A DNA stretch of 64,000 bases, taken from NCBI GenBank assembly GCA_008828725.1, contig MEHQ01003017.1:1-64000 (forward strand), written 5' to 3'. Each line of letters begins with the position of its first letter. Position 1 is the first letter of the stretch. Below, piece by piece: positions 24,001-35,500 of the stretch. A program made the position numbers and the translations under genes. Under the pieces are notes generated by a model. The model saw nothing but the letters and a program-made list of their open reading frames with translations. It was not told where the DNA came from and did not search any database. Origin of the DNA: Saccharina japonica (Eukaryota; Sar; Phaeophyceae; Laminariales; Laminariaceae).

Positions 24001-27000
24001 CCTTACGGCACGTGACAAACGCCTTCAGACTTGTACCCACATGTTTGGGTTTAGTGTGGGATTTTTTTTTTCCCAGTTATCACAGAGTTGAGAAATTGGT
24101 AGTTTAGCCCTTTTACTATCACGGGGGGGGCATAGTAAATACTAGTAAATAGGACCTACGGTACACACAAAAACCTATGCATTTCCCTATTTATACCAAC
24201 AATATGTGGTACTATTTACTAGTGTTTACTATGCTCCCCGGTAATACTGACTGCACCGTACAGAAACAAAAATCTAACTCTAAGATCAAGTAATTTGTCC
24301 CCGAAACGGGAGTACGGTCTTACAGGAGGTAATAAAAAATGCCTCGGGTTTTTGCATGAAGCCCCAAAAAAATGGACGTTGTCCTTGTATCCATTCTCCT
24401 GTTGACCCTGGATTAATGCCAGGGGGGGTTATGACTATGCCACGATCTGGTGGGCGTGTTTATTGTGGTCGGTCCGGAAATAAGCTCTCAGTAAGTTGAC
24501 TTTTACGTCGACGGCTGATGTTTTTCTTTTTTTTTCACAGTGAGGAAATCGTTGTTTTTTTTTTTCTGCTGAAAATTAGTGTAGGAGACAGACACCCTTG
24601 CCTCATATACAACAATTTGAGGCTGGCCCAAAATCAGAGCTTCGTAAGCGGCGTCATGGAGTGCTGTGCAACTAATTGCTGTTCCCTTCTTTGTAACGCC
24701 TCATGTTGTCTCATGGAACTCCTCTTATCGTATCGTTGCACGCCTCCTATTGTGTCATGGAACTTCTCTTATCATACCGTTGCACGCCTCCTATCGTGTC
24801 ATGAACTCCTCTTATCATAGCGTTGCACGCCTCCTATCGTGTCATGGAACACCCGCTACGTACGGTGCCCCGTGTTTTGTTATTCAGGACGAGGTGGACT
24901 TTGACGGTGTGCTTCAAAGCCCTCCCCTGGCAGCCCGCCCCCTGTTTCACCGGCATCAGCGACTACACGATAGACGACCAGGCGAGGGTGGTCAGACAAG
25001 TCGACTTCTGGGACTCCATCAACCTTGTCCAAGGTAGGGAAGGTGGTGATGCCGTATCGCCTCCTAAAAATATAAAACCACCTCGTATCAGGTACAGTGG
25101 GGATCCCCCAATAAGGCGGTAACCCCTATAAGGCGGTATCCCGATATAAGGCGGTCAAAATCGCTTGGCGCGACTGGGGAATCGCACTCATAACCTGGGA
25201 TGGATAAGGCGGCTTACCTCTATAAGGCGGTAATACTGCTCTGGCACACCACCGCCTTACTGGAGGACCTGCTGTAGCGAAATATTGATGATGCCACCAC
25301 CTCTTCAAGCCTTGCGTGTATTCCTCTCGGCTGTACTCACACTACACCTCCTTTTCGTTTCCTGTAGAAGAAAAACTACCTGGTATTTTTCTTTTTTTCG
25401 CCACGGGGTCATGGTCGCCGTGCGTGCAAGGTTGTTAGCATCAGGACAGCCGGGGTTTTTTTTTCCAAATCGCGTGGTTCTGTTTTGTTGTTCTCGTCGT
25501 TTTTTATTTTCACGTTCCCTCATCGCCATAGTGTCTAGTCATCGTCCGTGGTCCCCAAAAATGGCTCCAATGATTCTGAGAGTAGAACAGTAGAATAAAT
25601 CCGGGGAAAAAACAAAACAAAACAAACGCAATAGCCTTGCATCATCACGTCAGTACTGTTGGAACTTATGTATTGATTTATGTTTGGGAGACACTGTGAG
25701 CCTACGTTATCGCACAGCTTCTGGCCATGGGGGCAGCCGCAACCCACATCATACAGAGCAAGGCTTGAAACCATTTTTTTTTTCGCACACGGTGGCAACG
25801 GAAACCGGCCAGGGAGGTATCAGGCCGTGAACATCCTGGTTGGCTTGAAGGACTTCGTGGGGCAAGTGTTGCCGGGCCCGGAGGAGGCAGCGCCCGGGGG
25901 GGCGGGCGGGGCGGCGGGCCAGCTGTTGCGGCGAGCGAAGGAGTACGAGGTCAGGCGTATGGAGGTAGGTCAAAACTGCCCAGGGCACCTGGGCCTAGCG
26001 CGACTTGCTGTTCCAGGAGGTACAGTGTTTGTATTTGCGGCCGATCCCAGAATAAGCCCTCAGTGAGTTGACTTCACGTTGACGGCTGTTGTTGTGCTAC
26101 CCTCGGATAAATATGAAGAAAAAAACAATCGCTTGTGGAAGCGCGCTCCGATCCATTGGTAGTCCGGTCCAGTGATTTTCTGGCCCAATGGTTGGCCGGT
26201 CCAATGGTTTTCCGGCCCAATGGTTGGCCGGTACAATGATTGTCCGGTCCATTGGTTGGACGGCCCAATGGTAGTCCAGTTCACTGATTTTCCGGCCCAA
26301 TGGTTGGCCGGTCCATTGGTCGTTCGGTCCAATGGTTTTCCGGGCCAATGATTGTCCGGTCCAATGGTTGTCCGTTCCAATGATTTTCCCGCCCAATGAT
26401 TTTCTGGCCCGTTGTTTGGCCGGTGTCATGGTTGTTCGGTCCAATAGTTGTCCCGTTCTCCAATGGGCAGTTACTTGCCGTTATTTTGATAGTACATCTA
26501 GAGGGTCCGGCACGAATTTGTTTGGTCGGATTATTGTGTTTTACTCGCTCCGTTTCAGTGGCTGTCGGGTCCAATGGTTGTCCGGCCCAATGTGTGTCGG
26601 GTCCGATGGTTGTCCGGCCCATATGAGTGTCCAGTCCAGTGGTTGTCCGGCCCAATGTCTGTCCGGTCCGATGGTTGTCCGAACCCAGTGGTTGTTTGCT
26701 TGCCGCTCCCGTCCTGCGGTCGGCTACGTAGCTGCCCCCCGAACGTGTCGCGATTCGCAAATTATGCACGCACGCAACGCACACACATACGCACGCACGC
26801 ACGCACGAACGCACATGTTGTTGTTGCTGTTGTGATCACATTAACCGATCGCGAAAAAGATAGTCCGTGGTCACAGGATAGGCTCCAAAAAAAAACTCTG
26901 GAGTGGAAGAATACCTCTGGGAAAAAAGATTACGCAAAATATGTACTTACCGGTATAGGCTTTACGTGTTTTGGCAACGTGCCGCCAGAACAAACCCTCT

Positions 27001-27386
27001 CTTGATGTGTGACTCGTTGTCAACTCCGTATGCGCGGTCTTGGCGATACCCACAACACCTGCCACTACGCCCCTTGTTGTTGCCACCCTGTGTATGGCTA
27101 CTGTCATGTCATGGATGCCGTCGCGATACCCTCAATACCCTCACTGCATCCGCTGCTGTTGCCACCCTGGATGTTACTACTGTCATGTCATGGATGTCTT
27201 CGCGATCGCGTGATGAATGACATCATGCGTGTTATCGCCGCGTAATGGGTGTCGACCGCGCGTCATGGGTGTCGCTATGGCTACCGCGGACCCTGCGGCT
27301 CGACTGGACTACGCGTAGGGAGGGGAGGTCGTGGCGACGCGCGAGTTCGAGGAGGAGGCTACCGAGGCGGCTGTGGCAGCCAACAG
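16078..27386 (+). CDS. Plastid-targeted DUF2358/NTF2-like protein with start of a SOUL domain, 3' part missing
   Basis: Exons 16078-16377, 20911-21078, 22324-22376, 24888-25033, 25813-25964 and 27319-27386 join in matching phases, giving about 295 residues. Residues 1-18 form a hydrophobic signal peptide (MARAGLLLFFLAVTCEDC), and VES/FSLPP puts Phe at the likely cleavage site, as in stramenopile plastid precursors. Residues 101-245 resemble DUF2358, an NTF2-like fold: EYTSFFDNFASERYLPNVEF, FTGFQKYKNN, TRWTLTVCFK and DFWDSINLV. A Gly/Ala linker follows, then YEVRRME, the usual opening of a SOUL heme-binding domain. Arabidopsis HBP5 carries both domains. The last exon found ends in AAN plus two bases before GTAACC; no exon for the SOUL core was identified. 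An upstream in-frame Met at 16030 is less likely because it would bury the signal peptide. The acceptor of the last exon could instead be 27328. Confidence 0.8.
17551..17675. repeat. TAG/AGT trinucleotide microsatellite
   Basis: Long (AGT)n with AGC and CGT variants in intron 1 of the SOUL gene. It creates long spurious frames on both strands. Confidence 0.9.
17959..18016. repeat. CAG trinucleotide microsatellite
   Basis: Almost uninterrupted (CAG)n in intron 1 of the SOUL gene. Confidence 0.9.
19060..19600. repeat. Tandem repeat, two to three units of 110 to 300 bp
   Basis: Repeated blocks of GGTGTGTGTCAGGCCTGTTT, CTTAAACCCAGAACTCCTC and ATATGGCTGTTAGTA, with a G-run before GGTCACGGTT in two of them. 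It lies in intron 1 of the SOUL gene. Confidence 0.8.
20636..20765. repeat. CTGCTA/CTG-rich microsatellite
   Basis: Imperfect (TGC/TAC)n upstream of SOUL-gene exon 20911-21078; a second GTGCTGCTT array at 20850-20890 runs almost to the acceptor. Confidence 0.85.
21790..21960. repeat. TGTTACC-type array (9 bp unit)
   Basis: Some fifteen units of TGTTACCTG, with GCTACCTGC variants at the start. Confidence 0.9.
22543..22795. mobile_element. Family E TIR element with a family D element nested in it
   Basis: Outer ends are a G-run with GGCACAGTAAATAG and its inverse CTATTTACTGTGGTCCCCC. Between them, 22626-22722 is a second inverted repeat (CTGCAGTCCCGTTATGGGGA opposed by AACGGGGACTCCAGTC). The motif ATAGGTTTTTGTRTGYACCG flanks the inner element on both sides. 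It lies in intron 3 of the SOUL gene. Confidence 0.65.
23222..23495 (+). repeat. Family B dispersed repeat, copy 1
   Basis: Runs from TATAGAACTACTGTAACTAT through GTTGCTTGCCCGGTGGC, GGAACGAACGCCTGCTG and GTTAGAACTCCCTTTTCAG to CCCGAAGGGGAACCTTGTA. It is collinear with 48358-48640, lies in a SOUL-gene intron, and has no ORF or TIR that I could see. Confidence 0.75.
24100..24335. mobile_element. Family E TIR element beside family D ends
   Basis: Has ACGGGGGGGGCATAGTAAAT opposed by TTTACTATGCTCCCCGGTAA at 24226-24245, followed by a family D end (TTTGTCCCCGAAACGGGAGT). Same pairing as at 22543 and 51966. Confidence 0.6.
24670..24850. repeat. Tandem repeat (about 44 bp unit) before a SOUL-gene exon
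   Basis: Four units of CCTCTTATCGTATCGTTGCA followed by CGCCTCCTATTGTGTCATGG, ending 40 bp before the acceptor of exon 24888-25033. Confidence 0.8.
26150..26700. repeat. Minisatellite with CCAATGGTTGTCCGG units
   Basis: Dozens of 15-16 bp units (GGTCCAATGGTTTTCCGGCC and variants), interrupted near 26460-26560. It lies in the intron between SOUL-gene exons 25813-25964 and 27319-27386. Confidence 0.88.
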
Positions 27387-28119
27387 GTAACCGCTTGCCT
27401 TTCAGCTTTTGCTTCAGAGTTTTCGCCACCCTCCTGCGTTGTAGGCAACACTATTAATAAGCAAGATACGAGATATAATCAACCAAGCACGGCATCGATG
27501 GCGCCTGTCCCCTTTCTTGCCGATCGCGAGTGCCGCTGGTGAAACAAGCAAAAAACAATAATTGCAATTTTCTCCCCTGGTTTTTTGCAAGACGTATCAC
27601 GTAGCTTGCAAAAACGGCCTATACTTTGGGCGATCGCGAATCCCTCTGGTGAAACAAGCCTAACAATAATTCTAATTTCCTCCCCCCTGGTATTTGCAAG
27701 ACGTTCCACGCAGCTTGCAAACACAGGGTTCGACAATCCGACCGGTCGAACTCACAGCTCACATATCCGTAAATAACTGTAAAGGTAAGGCATATGAAAA
27801 CCCTACCATACCCCTTCAGGCAGCCAGCCCCCCCCCCCTACTTCAGGCACCAGCTTACCCCCCCGTCCCCCCTGAGGGCGCCGTCCCCCTCCGCCGCGCC
27901 GCACATACTTGCAGCCCCGCATCCGATACGTCCCGTAGTGATCAGGATATGAACGTTATTCAAACAGTACGTGCCTCCCCCTCTTGCCCTTCCGTGTTGA
28001 ACAAGACGGGTGCTGTTGGATAGAATCTCGGTAGACGGTCTCACCGCAAACGGCGAACCAGAGTTGTTACCGACTCCGGGGGCTCGGAAGCAGAACCAGC
28101 TTTCGGTGCCTTTAACGGA

Positions 28120-29170
28120 GCACGAATGGATGATCTGAGGATCTGACCCCTGAGCGGGGCTTGGATAATCCGACCCCTGAGCTGGGCTTAGATAATCCGA
28201 CCCCTGAGCTCTGACCCCTGAGCAGGGCTTGGATTATCTGACCCCTGACCTCTGACCCCTGAGCAGGGCTTGGATGATATGACCCCTGAGCAGGGCTTGA
28301 ATGATCTGACCCCTGAGCTCTGACCCCCGTGCAAGGCTTGGAGAGCACGCAAATATGTTGAGCCCTGAGCAGAGCGTGTGGAGCACTATTGGGTTTTCTG
28401 AGCCTTGGTCTTTGGCCCCTGAGCAGGGCTTGGATAATCTAACCCCTGAGCTCTGACCCCTGAGCAGGGCTTGGAGATCACGGACATAGTATATGTGCCC
28501 TGATCAGAGCTTTGGTGGAGCACTAATGGATTACATGAGCCCTGGGCAGAGCGTGGAGAGCACGAATAGAGTATCTGACCCCTCAGCTCTGACCCCTGAG
28601 CAAGGCTTGGAGAGCACGAATGGATTGTTTGACCCCTGAGTATATAGAGCTTTTAAGAGATGAATTGATGATCTGAGCCCTTAGCTCTGACCCCTGACCA
28701 GGGCATGGACAGCAGCACGAATATATTATCCAACCCGTGAGCAGGGCTTGGCGAGCGCGGAAATATTACTTGACCCGTGAGCAGGGCTTGGAGAGAGCAC
28801 GAACGAACGAATGACCTGAGCCCTGAGCAGGGCTTGGAAAGTACGAATGGAAATATGATCTGACCCCAGTGAGGGGGGCTTGGAGGACACGATTGGTTGG
28901 TTTGACCCCAGAGCGGGGCTTAGAGAGCACGAATGGATTATCTGACCCCTGGGTCCTAAACTGGGCTAGAGGAGAGCAGCACGTATGGTCGTATATAGGG
29001 GAGCGTTCATTTTGGGAGCGTCAAGGCATCTTATGGTCTTATGTATATCTTAGTTTTAGTGTGGAGGGCTGTCAGGTAAGGGGTCAAAAGCATTTTTGCT
29101 GAGCGGGGCTTGGAGGGCACGAATGGGTTATCTGACCCCTCAGCTCTGACCCCTGAGCAGGGCTTGGGAT
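28120..29170. repeat. Degenerate minisatellite, CCCCTGAGCAGGGCTTGGA units
   Basis: About 1 kb of units built from TGACCCCTGAGCAGGGCTTG and GAGAGCACGAATGGATTATC, of variable length (about 30-60 bp). One solitary insert of non-repeat sequence lies at 28985-29090. Confidence 0.88.
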
Positions 29171-32100
29171 TGGATGGGCCTTTCGACCGGACTGGACGTA
29201 TCTATGTCAGCGTTAAGAAGTCTGGGATCTACATGTCAGTGGTTCAGATGGTTGTCATATCACATGCCACTTGTCATGCTGTTTTTTTTAATGAAATTCG
29301 TGATGAAGATTTTACTGAAATTGTTTTCAAAAAGTTTAAACGGATCTAAATTTTCTTCTATTCGTCAGGCGTTTCGTCGATTTTTGGCACGGCCGACTCT
29401 TACGATTACTGTTTCCTTTAGGCGCACTGGGTTTTCGTACAAGGAGCGGGCATTTTTATTTCATCAACCTTTTTTTTCGTTTTCGATCCTCGATACGGTC
29501 ATATATAGCGCTGCGAAAAAACCGACACCTTCTTGGGGAACGAAGACTCGCGCTCTGCCGAAGTGGTCGAAACAAAGGAACAGCAGTATGTACGTACGTA
29601 CGTACGTACGTAATGTATCTGAAAGCACATGTATGTACACTTACGGTAGTTCGTATGTAAGGATTGTGTTCCCTTCGTCTATACCAGGTGCTATAGCTTT
29701 CACGAAAATAACACTAAACGCCAGCTGCGAGTTTAATAAAATTGGTCCAACAATCATCTTTGCAAGCTGCGCGTTTTACTTCGGGTGCGCGTGATACTCC
29801 ACCATGAATCTCGTGTGAAGGAATTAAAATCGAACAACTTACTTCACTACACTACTAAGAGTGCACCAGCTGAGCCAGACAGGAGAGGCGCAGGCAGGAG
29901 TCTTCGCCCCTCTCCGTCGAAAGGCTGCGCCTCAAGCGCCTCAAGAAGGTTCTCGTCTCGTCAAGTCTGGCCCTCTTTATACTCCAAAACGCCGGCCAGC
30001 GTTTTCATTATTTTGAAAAAATCATAACGACAGCTGCCCACGCACAGCCACAGCTGACTGGAGCTTTTCCCGCCGACTGCCCGCAATATAAAACACCACC
30101 AGATCTAACACATTTTCGGTGGGGATACCAACGACAAACAATAACCCCGTCGGCAATTTTCTACACCAGAACGACCAAAACCTGTAGACTACGTGTTTTC
30201 GTTTTTTCGCCGCCCTAAGTTTGGCTCTCTCTGTTTTACTCCAAACGCCAATCAACATTTTTGCTTGGGTGTCTTTTCTTCGCCTTAGTTAGGCCCGACT
30301 TTCTTTGTAGTCTGGCCCGGGATGGCCCGAGTACCCTACGCCCTCTCTGTCCGCTTGCACCCAGCCCCGACTCCTCCCCTACAACGTTTATCGCGCATTG
30401 CGTCCAGCCAGCACTATAGTCTACCAGCGCTCGTCCACCCCCTCGCGCCGCCTCGCGCCGAATTGTTCGCATTGTTTTGCTCACTCTGCACGAGTAAGCC
30501 CTACGCTACATAGCAAGTCGACTTCTCTCCCCTTGCGTCGAATTCTGCGCGCTTTGACCACTCTGCAGGCGTAAGCCTTGCGCTGCAGAGCAAGTCGACT
30601 TCACTTCCTTCCGTCGAATTTTGCGCGCTTTGACAACTCTGCAGGAGTAAGCCTTGCGCTTGCAGAGCAAGTCGACTTCCTTGCGTAGAATTGTGCGCGC
30701 TTTGTTCACTCCACAGAAGTAGTGATACTTTGCCCACTCTACAGCAGTAGTAAGCCTTACGCTACAGTAAGCCTTACGCTGGACCAAGCATTTTACTGGC
30801 GAGGCACCTTGTAAACGCTGTTGCGCAGTTTCAACACACGTTCATCGCGTCCTCGAAAAAAAGAAGTCGCTGCTGCGCATCGACTCCGCGAATAATCACT
30901 CGATATAGCTACGTACGGCAGCTAGTCTCCCCCCCCCCCCCCCCCCCCCCCCCCCTTGTGAGCTTGTGAGAATGTACAGTATAAAGCGGGGGCCGCACGA
31001 CCGCCACTGACTGCTGTCTTGCAGGACTTGGGGCGTAATATACACGCCGTGTTGCTCCCTACAAAAACCCCTCTACAATAATGTACGCAGCCTCATTATG
31101 TCACACAGCAAGCAGCCAAAAGCGCGTCTGCTTCTTTTTTTCTATTAATACTATAAAACTATAAACAGGGTGCATGCAGCAATAAGCCATTCGTCGTTTT
31201 CACCGGAAACGGAGCCAAACACGCCTGCGTACGTATTCAACTCTTTGTTTGTGAAGGCCGGCGGGACCTTAACGCTCCGCCGCTGCCACCACCACCACCA
31301 TCCACAAGAAGAACACGAACATCCACACAAACCGGTATGGCCTCTGCCAATGTCCGGAGGTTTCAAAATAGTGCGCAGGGAGGCCGTTCGCCGCTAGTCC
31401 GGTGGGAGCCCGTCTCAAGTCCGCCGGGAGCCCGTTACCGGGAGCCCGTCGCCGGGAGCCCGTCTCCAGCGGAGTAACCGGTTATTACCGGCCTATCAGG
31501 ATACCACAACGGCTTGTACCATGCATCAAGCCCTCTCACAACCAATTCCTCTGGCAGTTACCGCCGTCGCTGGGTGGTCTCGCGCAGAGAGAACGGCCAC
31601 CGAACTGCTGTGAGAGGACATCACAAGGGGGTCGTGTTTCTGCACCACGCTCTCAACAATTCATACCAACAATCAATCCATGCCACCGACGGTTACCGCT
31701 GTCGATGGGTGGCGAGGTAACGGGCACGCTTGCACCACCTCCCCTCACAAAACAAACATAAGCCGCTCACGCCTCGCGTCTCTTTTCTTCCAGAAACAGC
31801 AAAAAAAGCGAATGCAGCAGGCACCGCACCACAACGACAGCAGTATTGATATTAATAGTAGCCATCACTATTAACACCTGGTAGCCAGTAAACCACTGTA
31901 GGCCATCGTGTGTGCCGTTAATTTAAGCACGCCAACGCACTTGTCCGACGCGCTCGTGCCCAAAACTACGTACCGAAAGAGGAGCGAGCGCAGGCCAAAA
32001 CCAGAACCGAAACGGACCCCCTGCGTACCACATTTTATCATCGGGGCGCCCAAAATAGCACCCCCTGCAACGGAGTTCAAAACGCACGGTATGCCCCTTG

Positions 32101-32179
32101 ACTACACGCCCACCCGAGTTCTGCTTCAGCGCCAGACCCCAGCAAACCTGCAAGGGTGTGTTTGGCAGGGTATGTACTC

Positions 32180-32560
32180 TGGGGTACCCGGGTACCACCC
32201 GGGTACCAAACCTGGTTATGTTGGTCATACCCGGGTAGATACCCGGGTACATCCAAAGTGTACACTCTACTAAACACAGCAATATGCTCGGGTATTTACC
32301 CGGGTTGGCGATAGCCTGGTAGATACCCGGGTACATCCAGAGTATATACCCTACTAAACACACCATTCACACCCGGGTGTATACCCGGGTATATAACCGG
32401 GTTGGACATAGCCTACCCGGGTTGGTCATAGCCTGGTAGATACCCGGGTGCACTCAGAGTGTATGCCCTACTAAACACACCATTCATACCTGGGTATATA
32501 CCCGGGTACATCCAGGGTATATACCAGGGTACATCCAGGGTTCATACCCGACTAAACACG
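32180..32560. repeat. ACCCGGGTA array at the 3' end of the NIPA gene
   Basis: Units of ACCCGGGTATATACCCGGGT with CTACTAAACACACCATTCA spacers, stopping 16 bp before the NIPA stop codon. Related TACCCGAGTACCCCCAGAGT units recur at 54896-55220. Confidence 0.85.
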
Positions 32561-32575
32561 CCCTTGCAAGATTTT

Positions 32576-35500
32576 TTACGGCTTTCGTCCAAACACTTTT
32601 TTGGTCGCCCGCGGTGACGAGGCTGTTCCGACCGCGCCCCCTCCCCCCCCTCCCCCCCCTCCCGCCCGGCCCTCGACCAAACGCCCCCCTCCCCTTCTTC
32701 GTCGATGGTCGACATCCTCTCCAGACACGCGGCTCCCAGCCTCGAGGTCCGCTCCCAGCGAAAGGCCGTCTGCGTCGCTGAAGGGGGGCCCTGTCGGCCC
32801 TGTCGACGGCTGTATGCTTGCGCTTGGCGAGCCGAACCTCGGGGGCGTATCCTTTTGTCGCAAGGGTCCTAATGGTAGCCTGTTCATTGCCCAACGGGTC
32901 GGGTCGGGTCGGGTGGGGTGGGATGGGATGGGGTAAGTGAGTTCGGGTGGGGTTGGGATTGGGGTTGGGGGTGGGGTGGGGTGGGGTCAGGTAGGATAGG
33001 ATAGGGCCGGGTTGGAGGTGGGACGGAACAAAACACAGACAGCGGTGCAGCCCAACGCAAGGACTCCTTCGCGCACTTTTTTTTGGTTCGTCACAATGAC
33101 ATCGTGCCGCAAATGCCCCGATCCTTCCGTCGTGCGTGTCATGCACGCTGAAATACCGCCACACCACCATGTCCTTCCACCACACGCCGTACACCACCAT
33201 CTTCACCCACGTGCGCGCTTTCGAGGAGAGCCAGTCAAGCAGATGGAGCGCCAACACTATCTACTCTCGTGACCCTCTGATCCTCTTTTTCTTAGGACAC
33301 CCCCTGCTTACGGTAAAAAAACGGCGCGGAAGTGCAAAATGTTACCTTTGCTTGGCATGTTCCGACATGCCCGTGTCGCCTTGGGCGTCCTCTTCTAAAA
33401 GTTCCGGGCCATGCCGGCCAACTCCCTCGTGATCGGAACCCTCAAAAGTGTTGGTCAAGTATCCGACGTCCTGCATAACAAAACACAACACGGTGTATAG
33501 CGGTTCGGTGAGCAAGCGAGCGTCATTTTGGGCTGAGCCGGGGAGCGATTCGTGCACATTATACAGGCCTGAAGACTGGCACCAGGGTATGTGCTGGGTA
33601 TGTGCTAAGCCTAAAAGACTGGTAGTGTATGTGCCTTGTACTGCAACGTGAACAATAGCGTTAACACCAACGGAAACGTCAAAGGCAAAACGGTACCAGA
33701 GACAGTAATGGCAACGGTAACACCAACGGTAACGTCGACAGTAACGGCAACGGTCACACCAACGGTAACACTAACGGTAGCGTCAAAAATAGCGGTAACT
33801 GTAACGTCGACACGAACGTCCACATTAACGGTAATGTCAAGAGTAACGGTAACACTAACACAGTAACAGTACGTAGCGTTAACAGTAACGGTAACATCAA
33901 AAGTAACGGAAACAGTAACAGTAACGTTAACGGTAACACTAATGGTACCGTCAACACTAACGGTAACATTAACACAGTAACAGTAGCGTTAACAGTAACG
34001 GTAACATCAAAAGTAACGGAAACAGTAGCAGTAACGTTAACGGTAACACTAATGGTAACGTCAAAACCAACGGTAACACTAACGGTAACAGTAACGGTAA
34101 CACCAACGGTAACGTCATCAGTAACGGTGACAGTAACGGTAACACCAACGGTAACAGTAACGACAATATCAACACCAACGGTAACGTCAACAGTAACAGT
34201 AACGGTAACACCAACAGTAACCCAAACCCAAACGGTAACGTCAAAAGCAACAGTAACCGTAACGGTAACACCAACGGCAACACCAACGGTAACACCAACG
34301 GTAACACCAACGGTAACACCAACGGTAACACCAACAGTAACACAAACAGCGACAGTAACGTTGCCGCTCACACACACCTGGTCCGTGGAAATGCTTGGGA
34401 AGAAGGCAAGGCTGACCATTCGGGTATGGTCCCAATCTATCTCCTCGTCGCCAGCCTCCATCTCCTCCATGGGTGGGTGGTGCTTTGGCGTGGCGCGGTG
34501 TTTTGGCGTCACGCGTGACCGCACTGGAGACGGCACCGGCGATTCATCTGCTCAAAGGCGTCCGAGCGTGTTACGGGAAAAGAGGATGAGCGATAAAAAC
34601 AAATCACGAACGCGGAGGAGAAAAAATAGAATACTTCCAACACTAACCCTTTCACACCACTCGTACTGGAAGAAGAAAAATCAACAACTCTTAGTAGACT
34701 TAGCTACGACAATTTCCACTCGAATTCCAACTACTTTGTCTCCAAAAACCTCGTATATATGATACGTACTGTCTAATATTCTTGTGTAGTGGTGGTGGCG
34801 GTGGTGTCCAAACAGCTCTTCATAACAATGTATGTCTATTTAAGGAAATAGCCATAAAAATCAATGAACCGTACGTATATTATACCCCGTCTGGCGTAAC
34901 AAAAAGAGCATGCGTGTATTCGACACCCTACATACTGTTGCATGTGTACCCGTAAACTAGCGGGCTGTGAGCAAGACCGGCCTAGGCTGGACGTGACGGC
35001 TATTTGTTATGTATAGTTATTGGTTGGGTGACGAAGCAAGCCAATAAACCGACTGAAACCTTGAAAACAAAAAACACACACACACAGTTCGAGCCAGGAG
35101 TATGACAAGTCAGAGGCAAAGACGGACAACTCTGCAAATTACCGCACGGAATTATCAATGACCAATGACCGAATTACCTAGCCAACTTATTACTAGTCAG
35201 CGACTTTGCTGCTGCTGCCGCCGCTACTTCTGATGGCGCTGCGACTGCAACTGCGACTGCGACTACTACTGCTACTACTACTACTGCTACTGCTAGTGCT
35301 AGTGCTACTGCTACTGGAGATAACAAGATAGTCGCAATCGCCGGGCAGAAACAAGGTCTAAGTCTATAAGGAGTGCGCGTTTCCGGGCCAAACCACCGAC
35401 AGCTGGCAGCAAAACAAGCTCTCGACATGTGTGCGAGCAAGCGACTTCCATACGCCGCCGCTGCTGCTGATAATGCAGGAGCGTGTGAAACCTTGTAGTG

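Larger units (their letters stand above)
27387..32575. other. Repeat-rich convergent region after the last SOUL-gene exon found
   Basis: The missing 3' exons of the plus-strand SOUL gene are expected here, but I could not find the core motifs (M.MT.PV or RRNEV). Visible instead are a tandem repeat at 27500-27740, a large minisatellite at 28120-29170, a unit repeated near 30500-30790 containing AAGTCGACTT, a C-run at 30930-30955, and ACCCGGGTA arrays at 32180-32560 up to the NIPA stop. A 206-codon plus frame (29174-29794) resembles nothing I know. Confidence 0.5.

Noticed and set aside
25108..25250. Repeated TAAGGCGGTA motifs with a tRNA-3'-end-like core (GATTCCCCAGTCGCGCCA on the minus strand)
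   Set aside because: The T-stem does not pair and no 5' half is present. At most it is a repeat with tRNA ancestry.
29174..29794. 206-codon plus-strand frame with a hydrophobic start
   Set aside because: It lies just after a minisatellite, contains an ACGT-repeat stretch, and shows no known family. No splice or start context supports it.
33754..34536. 260-codon minus-strand frame of Val/Thr repeats
   Set aside because: Only its first 52 codons, up to the donor at 34377, belong to a NIPA exon. The rest is translated minisatellite beyond that donor.
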